Origin: Picocystis sp. L7
Taxonomy: Eukaryota; Chlorophyta; Picocystophyceae; Picocystales; Picocystaceae
Assembly: GCA_020975725.1 (NCBI GenBank)
Contig: QXJR01000018.1
Coordinates: 1 to 64,000, forward strand
Length of the DNA: 64,000 bases
Reading direction: 5' to 3'
Position 1 is the first letter of the stretch; every line of letters begins with the position of its first letter. The notes under the pieces were generated by a model, which was given only the letters and a program-made list of their open reading frames with translations, made no database searches and was not told the DNA's origin. A program made the position numbers and the translations under genes. Positions 29,744 through 38,869 of this stretch are shown piece after piece.

Positions 29744-31768
29744 ATGAACGGAGCGATGGCGGGGGATGGGGAATACGAGACGCACGCGAGGGAACGCGGA
29801 GGGAACGGTGGGAACGACGGGACGGACGCACGTGGACCGCCGGAACTGCCGGGACACCAAATGGGATGGAAACCCTTCGAAGGCATCAAGATGGACGTCC
29901 GGAACCGATGGCCATACTACAAGAGCGATTGGAAGCAAGGATTCAGGGCCTCCTGGAGGATCCTAGCACCGGCCACCTACGTATTCTTCGCCAACGTCAT
30001 GCCCTCGCTGGCCTTCGGACAACAGCTCTCCGACGGCACCGACGGGGAACTCAACGGAGTGAACGTGCTCACAGCCTCCGCGATGGCGGGACTCCTACAA
30101 TCCGTCGTCGGCGGACAGCCACTCCTCATCATCGGAGTGGCAGAACCTCTCGTGCTGGTGTACAAGTTCATGTACACCTTCTGCAAGGACAACAACGTGG
30201 ACTACCAGCCCTTCGCCACCGTCACCCTGTTCTGGGCTGGAGGTATGATGGCGGTGCTGGCCATCCTCAACACATGCAAGTACATACACAGGTTCAGCAG
30301 GTTTAGCGGGGAAATCTTTGGGTTGCTGATTGCCATCCTCTTTGCACAGCAAGCCATTGGGGGCCTTGTTGATGAGTTCAAGAAAGACGAGGACTCGAGC
30401 CTAGAAGCACAAGAATATTCCTGGAGGTTATTCAACGGGGTGTGGTCCGTTGTACTGGCGATTGGACTGCTACTGACTTCTTTGCTATTCGTGCAAGCAC
30501 GAGGATGGCCATTTTACAAAGGGTTCATACGCAAGTTCCTGGCGGACTATGGCATGGCAGTCATGGTGTTGGCCTGGAGCCTCATTGCCTACATTCCTAC
30601 GGGCCGTCCAAGTGGTATCCCCAGAGCATTGGATTTTCCCAATCTTTTTGATACTGGTGAAACGTGGACTGTGGTGACGCGGTTGGGCAATCTTGAGGCC
30701 TGGCAAATCTTTGCTGCTATGATCCCTGGTTTCATCATCACCGTGCTGTACTTCTTCGACCACAATGTCAGCAGTCAGCTTGGCCAACAGAAAGACTTTG
30801 GACTAAAAAAGCCGCATGCTTATCACTACGACTTTCTTTTACTGTCATTCTACACATGGTTTTCTGGTCTGCTTGGTATTTTGCCTGCCAATGGTTCTCT
30901 CCCACAATCTCCTATGCATACACGTGCGTGTGCTGTCCTAAAAAAAGACGCAGTGAAGAACGAAGCACTCATGGAAGAGATGATAGAGCATGGAGAGCAC
31001 CGAGGTCACACTTACAGAGGCAAGATGCCTAAGAGAGGCAGCAGAGTTGCTTTGGTTGTGATGGATCAGGAGAAAATGGAATCACCGCCCTCGCCCCCGC
31101 AGGACGACAAGCCTTTCTTCATACGTGAGCAGCGACTTTCAGGGCTTCTGCAATCTCTCCTCATGAGTGCCTGCCTCTTTCTTTATCCTGTTCTTCAGAA
31201 AATTCCACGCTCTGTACTGTGGGGTTACTTCTTGTTCATGGCTGTTGAGTCTCTCCCAGGGAACCAGTTTTGGGAGCGGACTCTCCTCATTATCACGGAT
31301 CCTAAGAAACGGCATAACGTATTGAAGAAACCTCACATGGCTTTTTTGGAGACTGTACCTATGAAAATCATCATGCGGTTCACGCTGCTGCAGCTTGTAG
31401 CACTTGGAATTTGTTACGGAATCACCTGGGCAGGTGTTGTGGGCATCATGTTTCCGGTCTTCATTATGGCTCTCGTACCAGTTCGCGAGTATATTCTTCC
31501 TCGTTTTTTCGAATTGAGAGATTTGCAAGAGCTAGATGCATTGGAGTATGAAGTGGTAGAGGGCATGGATGAGGGCGATGCCGGGTATGACGATGTTCTT
31601 TCAGCCATGGGCGAAGATGAGGTCGAACCAGAGTCAGTACAGGAAATCCTCGATGAAGAGATCAGGCCCGGATTTCGCACTCAATTTGCACACTCTCTTC
31701 AACGTGCTGATATTCGTCAGCGTCGTGCAAGCTTTGAGCAGGAACGGAGAAACTCCGCCAGCCTATGA
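29744..31768 (+). CDS. BOR/SLC4-type anion (borate or bicarbonate) transporter
   Basis: This single-exon 674-residue membrane protein of the HCO3_cotransp family has the plant BOR plan. A short N-terminus leads to KQGFRASWRILAPATYVFFAN and MPSLAFGQQL, then GQPLLIIGVAEPLVLVYKFMY. About ten further helices follow, and a hydrophilic acidic C-terminus of about 80 residues. Plant BOR proteins export borate at the plasma membrane; algal members may move bicarbonate or borate, and the sequence alone does not decide. The ATG at 29744 was chosen because the frame upstream has only a TTG. Loop LPQSPMHTRAC is the well-conserved site before helix 8. Confidence 0.87.
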   Translation: MNGAMAGDGEYETHARERGGNGGNDGTDARGPPELPGHQMGWKPFEGIKMDVRNRWPYYKSDWKQGFRASWRILAPATYVFFANVMPSLAFGQQLSDGTDGELNGVNVLTASAMAGLLQSVVGGQPLLIIGVAEPLVLVYKFMYTFCKDNNVDYQPFATVTLFWAGGMMAVLAILNTCKYIHRFSRFSGEIFGLLIAILFAQQAIGGLVDEFKKDEDSSLEAQEYSWRLFNGVWSVVLAIGLLLTSLLFVQARGWPFYKGFIRKFLADYGMAVMVLAWSLIAYIPTGRPSGIPRALDFPNLFDTGETWTVVTRLGNLEAWQIFAAMIPGFIITVLYFFDHNVSSQLGQQKDFGLKKPHAYHYDFLLLSFYTWFSGLLGILPANGSLPQSPMHTRACAVLKKDAVKNEALMEEMIEHGEHRGHTYRGKMPKRGSRVALVVMDQEKMESPPSPPQDDKPFFIREQRLSGLLQSLLMSACLFLYPVLQKIPRSVLWGYFLFMAVESLPGNQFWERTLLIITDPKKRHNVLKKPHMAFLETVPMKIIMRFTLLQLVALGICYGITWAGVVGIMFPVFIMALVPVREYILPRFFELRDLQELDALEYEVVEGMDEGDAGYDDVLSAMGEDEVEPESVQEILDEEIRPGFRTQFAHSLQRADIRQRRASFEQERRNSASL

Positions 31769-32025
31769 GAGATTTTTAAACAAGACAGAGGCTATCTCGT
31801 AAGCTGCTGTTCCACCGCTCAACAGTGTGGATGCAGGAATGGGTATGGGCAATGGTGTTGTATCAATGTTCAGGCAACACGCACCCCTCCGCCTCTGTCA
31901 GTTGCTGCCACGTCAGCACCAACAAGTGAACATACAAAACAGGCACGCTTTTTTACTTCTACCTTTCCCCCGTGCCGAACCGCCGAGCTTTGTCTGTCGA
32001 CGTTCCCTCCGTCCATTCGGTTCGT

Positions 32026-32625
32026 TCAAACTTTGTCTGGAAAATTGACCCCTTGTTCTTCCATGAAATCCATCACGTGCTGGAGCAGGGGCGACAGCCG
32101 ATTGCAGTAGTCGTGTACCATGGTTTCTGTCTGCGCGCCACTTCCTAGTTTGGCGAAGAAGGTATCTTTGTTGGGGACCACCTTGAGGGCGAGGCTGAAC
32201 ACGCTTCCGGTGATCCAGGAGTGATATGGAGCCAGCACTTCCTGATAGGAGGAGGAGATTGCGTCGTACATGGTGACGTTGGGGTCTTCCACCAATCTCC
32301 TCATGAATCCCACCATGAACCGCATGGCCCTGCACAGCCAGAGGAGCCCTTTGGTGCATCCGCTGTTGTTCTCCTGCACTCCTCTCTGGATCTCGTCTCG
32401 CACCACGTCCAGCAGGTCTTCGTACGCCACTGGTTTCTCCGCCACACGCACCTCCAGTCGTTCGATGTTCCCGCTGATGTCTTTCCTCACCAGGGCCATT
32501 CCCGTTCCCAACTGTTCGAGTATGGGCAGCACACCTCGACAAACGTCCAAGAAAGGCCTGGCCAGCACCCGATCCCCACGTTTCACCCCCATCAGCTGCA
32601 CGGTTGCCTCCTCCAGCACGCCCAT
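32026..32625 (-). CDS. Glycolipid transfer protein (GLTP fold)
   Basis: The 199-residue GLTP has FLDVCRGVLPILEQLG, then the sugar-binding signature RKDISGNIERLE (Asp49, Asn53; the family Lys is Arg56 here), LLWLCRAMRFM (the Trp that stacks on the sugar), and YHSWI (His binding the amide). It ends NFPDKV, like the NYKV end of animal GLTP. These proteins carry glycosphingolipids or ceramide-like lipids between membranes in the cytosol. The frame continues 51 codons upstream to an ATG at 32778, but that part is not like GLTP, so the inner ATG is preferred. Confidence 0.87.
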   Translation of the reverse strand: MGVLEEATVQLMGVKRGDRVLARPFLDVCRGVLPILEQLGTGMALVRKDISGNIERLEVRVAEKPVAYEDLLDVVRDEIQRGVQENNSGCTKGLLWLCRAMRFMVGFMRRLVEDPNVTMYDAISSSYQEVLAPYHSWITGSVFSLALKVVPNKDTFFAKLGSGAQTETMVHDYCNRLSPLLQHVMDFMEEQGVNFPDKV

Positions 32626-33299
32626 CGTGCGGTCCAGATGGATCCACCCAACCGCTCCGCTCCACGTCAAGGCGTTCTGGTGCGTCGGATGAAAGGGGGT
32701 CTTGATCCCCGGGATGGGACGTATCCGGGACCCCCCCAACTGCGATCGGGGTCCATGGATGGACGAGGAGAACACCATTGGACCGATTGGGGAAGAGGAG
32801 GGGGTGAACTTGATAAAAACGAAGGGGACCGAAAGTAGTTGACTGAATTTCTGACGATGTATGTTGGTATCTTAGTAAATGTAAGGCGCTTAAGGTACCC
32901 TTCATTTTCATCAAGTCTCCAAATGTATGTCCCCCTCTCAAAGCGGTAGCCAGAGACTGTTTAAGGGCAACCATGCTACTCAGACGTCGAGAGAATATTT
33001 TCCTGAAGGGATTGGACGGTTTGCCCGCCGATCCAACCAGTGTGTCCGTGACAAGTCAACGGCAGCTCGTGCTGCGCTCTTGCCAGTTTGTCCCTGTGGA
33101 ACGAAAAGTGGCTCGGGGGGCATTTTAGAGGCTGATGCCCTCTGATAGAATTAGTGTGATTGTGAAGAGCGCTTATTGCACGGTGTCGAATCCGCGTTGG
33201 TAGGACAAGAAGCAGCGGGAGGCGACGAATGCGTGATGACCGCGGAGAATCGGAGTCGTTGATGCAAGCAAGTATGAACAGAGTGTCTTCACGGACGGA
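32626..33299. other. Intergenic, no gene recognised
   Basis: Upstream of the GLTP gene and left of the Fanzor-like remnant. No coding support apart from the possible GLTP extension to 32778. Confidence 0.4.
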
Positions 33300-33713
33300 A
33301 CTGGTGTTCGTGAACGTGCTAACTATACGATACGATAGAATCTTATTGCCGCACCTGAAAACCGCAAAGCTTTATCGGGGACTAAAAGCCAAAGTCTCTA
33401 GGAATATGTTGTCGCAACGTCACGGTCTCTTTTTGCAACGACTCGCTGGAAATGCACAGAGCGGAGGGTTACCTAGGAAACGCATTCCGAGCGCCGCACG
33501 TCGAAAAAATGCAACTGTTGGGGGATGCTCATCGACATTGGGAGTTCCGAAACATTTGTGTGTCGTTGTGGATACGTGACCAACAGGGATTTAAATGCCG
33601 CACGGAAACGTTTATTGAGAGTTAATTCCAAGAATTTAGAGTGTCAGATTACACGTTTACAACGTATTTGGTCTCGTGGGAGATATAGGTATGTTTGTTT
33701 TAATGGATGGTAA
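33300..33713 (+). pseudogene. Fanzor/TnpB-like nuclease remnant
   Basis: One block (YDRILLPHLKTAKLY, then NMLSQRHGLFLQRL) resembles the region before the last RuvC part of eukaryotic TnpB homologues (Fanzors; compare ILIP-F-TS...SHYRFRQRL). The following block GSSETFVCRCGY-VTNRDLNAAR matches the zinc-ribbon knuckle and final RuvC Asp (RDxNAAR) of the family. Only the C-terminal third remains and it is broken. The DNA is richer in A and T than its neighbours, consistent with a mobile or acquired origin. Fanzors are RNA-guided nucleases often carried by eukaryotic transposons and giant viruses. Confidence 0.65.
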
Positions 33714-34303
33714 TACAAGATCAAAACACACATGGAACTTCCGTGGAACCTGTGGGACCAGGAGCAGATGAAAGGTCCCTTGAACAAGCCAAGAATGAAG
33801 CCCCATTGTCCACCAGTGGGGATCCATGGTGCAATGCGTTGCCTGAACAACGGACCAACATAGCATTGTGGGTCCACAACAACGCATGGAACATGATCCC
33901 TCGTCTCATTGAAACCACCCATGAAGGCGGTAGGGAGCCCATGGTGCGAAGAGCAGAGGTGACCATCCAAAGACTCTTTGGACCTCTGAGAGCGTTCCCA
34001 ACCAGAAGCAAGTGTGCAACGACGGTGCAAAATCCAAGCATGGCTACTAGTGAGCCTGCGCAAAGAGGAAGTGCAAGATGATTGTGCCACATTCGTTGGC
34101 ATTGAGAACGAAGCAATGTGTGGGACGTCTTGCTACAAAGATCAGCAACATTTGACTTCTCTAGAGACAAAATAGTGCTCCGATCGTCATTGCCGCATTC
34201 CCTACGCAAGGGTCACCCATCCTGCCCACCCTCCAAAACATGAGTAGAACCCTTAATCAGGAAAGAAAAAAATGTGTGCATTTATTCATGGAAGGGCAGC
34301 GAT
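33714..34303. other. Intergenic, no gene recognised
   Basis: 590 bp with overlapping short frames on both strands, none matching a family. It may include the rest of the insertion that brought the Fanzor-like piece, plus the 3' flank of the EAF1-like gene. Confidence 0.4.
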
Positions 34304-36745
34304 TTACTTCCTAGAACCCTTGGAGGATTTAGCAGACGGCTTCTTCGTCTGGGCCTTGGAAACTTGCTGCGACACATTCTTCTGCTTTGCACCTTTCGTA
34401 GGTGGAGCATTGGTTTGTGTCCCAGCATGCGCATCTTGCTGGGTTCCTGACTTGGGGGGTGCTTTGGATGTCAACGTTTTCGAGAGCTCCTGTGATTGAC
34501 GCGCAGCACTCTCCTCTCGTGTTTGGACAGGACCACTCATTGAAGGCGTGTGGAAAAGACTGGTTCCAAAGGCTGAATTGCTTCTCTCCATTCCTCCGTG
34601 CTGGGAAAGCTTATTCTGTTGCATCTGGTGGGAATTGCCGGGTGCAAATAGGTGACGCCTCTGTTGCTCAGACATCGACCCAGGAAAGTGGGGTAGTTGC
34701 TGTGTAGTCGGATCTGATGCGTGGCTCAGCTTCGATGAAGAGCCACCAGGCGCAAGCATAGCTCCACTTTGCTGCAAACCTTGAGCTAAATTCTGCGGGG
34801 GGCGGCCATGGCTATGTGCAGGGGCTGTTTGACCTGGTGCGCCGTGACTGGCAGTCATCGCCATGCCAACAGGTGGGGTCAGCCCAGCATTGAAACCAGA
34901 CATGGCAGGGAAAGATGGCGGTTGCCCGTGTAGCGGCTGCGGGTGTGCCTGCACTTGCTGCATCCTCTGCCGCATGCCCGGAATAGAAGGCGCGCTTCCC
35001 ATTTCCCCACCTGGATTGGAACTGCCTGCCTGCAAGCCCACCTGTTGCAAGTTAGCATTCGTCATGGCAATTGCCATATCGGCGAGCACCTGAGGAGTAA
35101 GCACATTCGCTTGCACGGTAGATGCGACCATATTCTGTGTCTGCAAGTGGGACGCGTGCGCTGGTGCGAGTTGACCATTTTCTGCCTTCCTGCGCTCTTT
35201 CTCTTGTCCTTCTCGCGACAGGAATGCCTTGTAGGATTTTCCAATCTTATCAATGTGGTTCTGGAGCACTGCATCCTCAGCGGGAATGGAACGTTGCACC
35301 AACAACCTAGCACTGTTCCTGTTCAGATTCATGGATGCAAAAATGGACTCTTCTGACGGGGTACCATCCTCTGACGTGGTAAGCAGACGGAAACGATTGC
35401 GGCAAGAGTCTTGCTTTCGATGCCAACCTTGGAAATGGCTGTGAACGTTAAGAATGTCTGCAACAAGGGCCCAATTACTGCCAAACTCCAGCACAATTGC
35501 GCACAGCAGGTTGTCTTCTGACTTTGTCCATGGAATAGTTTCACCAGGAGATTTCTCCTTTGCTTGCTGTTTCTCCAGTGTTTTCTGGCGTTGAGCAACT
35601 TCGGCCTGGGCTTTCTTTAACTCAGCACCTTTGAGCACCTTGCCATTCTTGTCTTTGATAACCATGCCCTTTTTACCTTTGCGTTCAACATATTCCACCG
35701 TGTAATCGCCGACCACTTCTGTGCTTGGCCCTCTGCCAGATTCTAGGCCGCCGACCATGTCACCATCCAACATCTTCTGTTTCTTGATGATACCTTCCTG
35801 GATGGGACCACCAGGGCGTTTCCCCATCATATCAGCACTGCTTATTCCTTCCAAAAGATCGCCCTTCTTCCTCTTGCGTGCCTTGCTGGCCTCCTCCCGT
35901 GCCAGTGCCAGCCTCCTTGCCTCTGCTTCGGCAGCTGCAGCTTCCATTGCTGCTCTCCTGGCCTCTTCTTCCCTCCTCTTTGCCGCTTCCCTGGCCAACT
36001 TGCGGACCCTCTCCATTTCAACCTCATAATCCCGCACAGCACGTTCGTACTCTTGCGCCTTCCTTCTGGACTCCTGCTCCAACGAGCTAAAGTACCTTTC
36101 CACGGCCCCATCGATGATCTGATACGTGAAGATGGAGTCGGTTGCCGGCGGGGTGGATGGTGCCATTTCCCCACCAGCCGAGGTGGTACCCATCTCCCAT
36201 ACGGACCTCCTGTCCACCCCGTCACTGCTCTCTAAATGATCCCCGTTCTGAGTTATGCTGCTCCCGTCAACTTTCGCCCCCTTCCTGCTTCCATCCTTCT
36301 CGGGAGATTGAGCCACGGCTCCCCGACCAGCCATCATCCTATGATGCAGCTCTTTCCTGTCCAAGGTTGCGATTTCGTGCGCTAGTTTCTTTGCCACCTC
36401 CACTTTCCAGATGCGCTCTTGGGCCACATCTTCAGCCAGCCACCGACCTTCCCGGAGAAGGTAGTCCCAATGCGCCAGTGTCCGCGGAGGTTCCTTGCTC
36501 GGGGGCTGCTTGATGGCCACTGCTGCTGCTTGAGCGGCACGGATGACTGCCACTTTTTCCAAAATTGCATTTTCCTGCTTGACGAGTTCCTCTTTCTTCC
36601 GGTGGGCTTCGTCCGGATCGAATGGAGCGGGCTCCGCTTTGACCTCCGTGGAAGTGACACATCCTTCAGCCTTCTTGTCTGGTTCTGGAGCCTCTGGAGG
36701 GGCGGAAACAATGGTCATGGGCCTCCCCGCGATCTTCCAGGACAC
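34304..36745 (-). CDS. EAF1: EAF1-like NuA4/chromatin-complex protein (HSA + SANT)
   Basis: The 813 residues hold an HSA domain (about 86-136: RTLAHWDYLLREGRWLAEDV...VAKKLAHEIA). A Glu/Arg/Ala coiled coil follows at about 225-300, then a SANT/Myb domain at about 403-455 (PWTKSEDNLLCAIVLEFGSN...RKQDSCRNRFRLL). The long C-terminus is Gln/Pro/Met-rich. HSA plus SANT in this order defines EAF1, the scaffold of the NuA4 histone acetyltransferase in plants and yeast; HSA binds actin-related proteins. The SWI2/SNF2 motor of SWR1/p400 is absent, as in EAF1. Nuclear. Plant EAF1 is about twice as long, so this is a compact form. Confidence 0.82.
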   Translation of the reverse strand: MSWKIAGRPMTIVSAPPEAPEPDKKAEGCVTSTEVKAEPAPFDPDEAHRKKEELVKQENAILEKVAVIRAAQAAAVAIKQPPSKEPPRTLAHWDYLLREGRWLAEDVAQERIWKVEVAKKLAHEIATLDRKELHHRMMAGRGAVAQSPEKDGSRKGAKVDGSSITQNGDHLESSDGVDRRSVWEMGTTSAGGEMAPSTPPATDSIFTYQIIDGAVERYFSSLEQESRRKAQEYERAVRDYEVEMERVRKLAREAAKRREEEARRAAMEAAAAEAEARRLALAREEASKARKRKKGDLLEGISSADMMGKRPGGPIQEGIIKKQKMLDGDMVGGLESGRGPSTEVVGDYTVEYVERKGKKGMVIKDKNGKVLKGAELKKAQAEVAQRQKTLEKQQAKEKSPGETIPWTKSEDNLLCAIVLEFGSNWALVADILNVHSHFQGWHRKQDSCRNRFRLLTTSEDGTPSEESIFASMNLNRNSARLLVQRSIPAEDAVLQNHIDKIGKSYKAFLSREGQEKERRKAENGQLAPAHASHLQTQNMVASTVQANVLTPQVLADMAIAMTNANLQQVGLQAGSSNPGGEMGSAPSIPGMRQRMQQVQAHPQPLHGQPPSFPAMSGFNAGLTPPVGMAMTASHGAPGQTAPAHSHGRPPQNLAQGLQQSGAMLAPGGSSSKLSHASDPTTQQLPHFPGSMSEQQRRHLFAPGNSHQMQQNKLSQHGGMERSNSAFGTSLFHTPSMSGPVQTREESAARQSQELSKTLTSKAPPKSGTQQDAHAGTQTNAPPTKGAKQKNVSQQVSKAQTKKPSAKSSKGSRK

Positions 36746-37839
36746 GGGTTGATGACTGTTGCTTGGTATTAGTTGCCCCGTGTCACTGCGGCATTCATGA
36801 TTTCAAAATCAACTTGGATTAATTCCTTACCTATCGACGCACAGCATCCGTTGACGTTCAGTCAGTCGGCGGCACCTACCCACGTTCCTAACTTTCGAGT
36901 TTCTCTCCTTCCATGGATGTTGGCGACATCGTGGTTGCATTTTGGCACCTTTCATGTTGATGAGGTCAGGTGAGGTGGATTCAAGCCTTCGGCGGAGGAT
37001 CCTTGCCCATCGGATCCGAGGTGGACCCTTCTGGAAAGGGAGTCCCTTTCCCTTTCGAACCGGGACCCTCGAAAGGGAGACAAGGGGGTCGGGGTCCCTT
37101 CCCGCTAGGGTTTCACCCATGGAAGGGGGGTCCGGATCCCAGGCGTGTTGCGCACGTCGCGCTTCGTTCTTTGCCCATTTTGCGTCTGCGCTTCTTCCAT
37201 GGCGCACCTGTAGGTAGGAAGGGAGGGTTGGCGGGCGCACGGCCTCTCCCGATGCACCAGCACGGAGCACTTGCGCGGTGCTCGAAGTCGCGTGGTGGGT
37301 GGGAAAAAAACCGCGTCCTGGATCCGACGGTCGAGCACGGCCGTGAGGGGAAAACCTCACCCGAGCACCCAAACCTCGGTCGAAGGACCCTTTCTTCGCC
37401 CGTCGTCGAATAGGATCTCTCTCCGTGCAGGGTCCTTCCTCGACGCATACGATCGAATGGGAAATGGGTTCCCCGATTCGAATCCTCCCTATTTTTCTCC
37501 GTCCTTCGTCCGGAAGGGTCCCGATTTCCCTCCCTTGGTTGGGATCGACGTGGATCTCGGTCCGCCCTTGTTTCCCCGGACTCCCAGTTGGAGCGTTCCC
37601 ACCCTTCCCTTCCCCTCCAATCTTGGTCCCTTGCCTTCTCCCTGGGTCGACGTAGAAGGAGGATGGACCTCCTTCGACACCCTCCCCAAAGGGCCAAGCC
37701 CAGAGACCCGATCCCACCGGAGAAAGGGGTTCGTGGGAGAGGGAAGGAGTGGGATTGAGGGAGAGGGGGTTGAGGGAGAGGGAAGGAGTGGGAAGGAGTG
37801 GGAAGGAGTGGGAAGGAGAGGGAAGGAGTGGGATTGAGG
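36746..37839. other. Divergent intergenic region, EAF1-like and mS23-like genes
   Basis: 1.09 kb shared upstream region. Frames on both strands are low-complexity shadows. The GA-rich array next to the mS23 start is listed separately. Confidence 0.5.
37738..37838 (+). repeat. GA-rich tandem array before the mS23 start codon
   Basis: Imperfect GGAAGGAGTG and GGGAGAGG-type units run for about 100 bp up to the base before the ATG at 37840, so they form the immediate 5' leader. Confidence 0.7.
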
Positions 37840-38322
37840 ATGGCGCCGAGTCGCCGACGCGGTTGGGACCTGTTGTGGCGCGCCACCCAGCGCCTTCGAA
37901 GCGCGGGTGGACCGGTGCCCAAATGGTGGGATGCCGTACAAGCCGTGCCTCCACCTCCACCCCTTCCCAGACGCTCCCATCCTGCGCTGCGACTGCGGTT
38001 CCGAGAAGATCCACTCGAACAAGGGTTTCGTGCACGACACGCCTCGGCCAAACTCGAACCTGTGCCCAAAGGAGAAGTCCCACCAGCACGTGCATTCGCC
38101 ATACGACAGCTGCAACTCATGGAACAAGGCGTCTCCAAGGACGAAGCCAGGCAGACCGTCGAAGAAGAGTGGAGGAAACGAGGCGTGGAAGGGGAACACG
38201 CACCGGAGAAGAGAATCAAAGCCAGGACCAAGAACGTCCTGGAACAGATCCAAGAAGAAGAAGAAAGGGAGCTCAGGAATGCACTCGTACGATTGCGTGC
38301 TGCACAAAACATGCCGGAGTGA
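37840..38322 (+). CDS. Mitochondrial small ribosomal subunit protein mS23-like
   Basis: The 160-residue basic protein starts MAPSRRRGWDLLWRATQRLRS. The block GGPVPKWWDAVQAVPPPPPLP, followed by FREDPLEQGFRARH, follows the mS23 pattern (vPkWydA...PP...FpeD.L...f...HP). The C-terminal half is a charged helix (EARQTVEEEWRKRG...). mS23 lies in the mitochondrial small ribosomal subunit. The start is the first ATG after the GA-rich array; a frame reaching upstream is repeat read-through. Confidence 0.68.
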   Translation: MAPSRRRGWDLLWRATQRLRSAGGPVPKWWDAVQAVPPPPPLPRRSHPALRLRFREDPLEQGFRARHASAKLEPVPKGEVPPARAFAIRQLQLMEQGVSKDEARQTVEEEWRKRGVEGEHAPEKRIKARTKNVLEQIQEEEERELRNALVRLRAAQNMPE

Positions 38323-38869
38323 GGTTGAAAGACGGACACAGGAACCCCTTCACGACTGGAACCGACCACGAACGGCACCACAGGAACCTCCCCTCCGAAA
38401 ACCATCCAGCACGCACGCACGTTTGGCATCGCGAGCAGCCAGCGTCTTTACATCCCTGGATCGAACGAAGAGACGATCGGATGCGATGGAACGAACCACG
38501 ATCGAACCCGCTCCGCCGAGGAACCGACGAGCCAAGTGCCAGGTGCGCACGTCCTGGCACGGAGCGGAGACGCACACTTTTACCGAAGAAAACCGTGGAC
38601 CATATCCACTGGGATCCGAGAGGCGTGGGAATGCCTACGTAACAAGCTTCAGTGGTGAGCGATCGCCAATGGATGGTCGTCCGAAGCGTGGAACCTTGAC
38701 CTCGTCACCTGCGAGCGGGAGGAACTGGAAGCACGGTAGACCGACTGCGCCCAAACCAGTGACGGTCGATAGAGATCCGCTGGGAGTCAGCAAGGTGGCA
38801 GGATTTGCGCTTTGTACAATGCTGGTGTGAAGGGAGCATGCCGCTATGTTACAATGATGGTCTGCGAGG
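38323..38869. other. Convergent intergenic region, no gene recognised
   Basis: 547 bp between the mS23-like stop and the ABC transporter stop. The longer plus-strand frame across it is a shadow of the mS23 gene running on. Confidence 0.5.
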
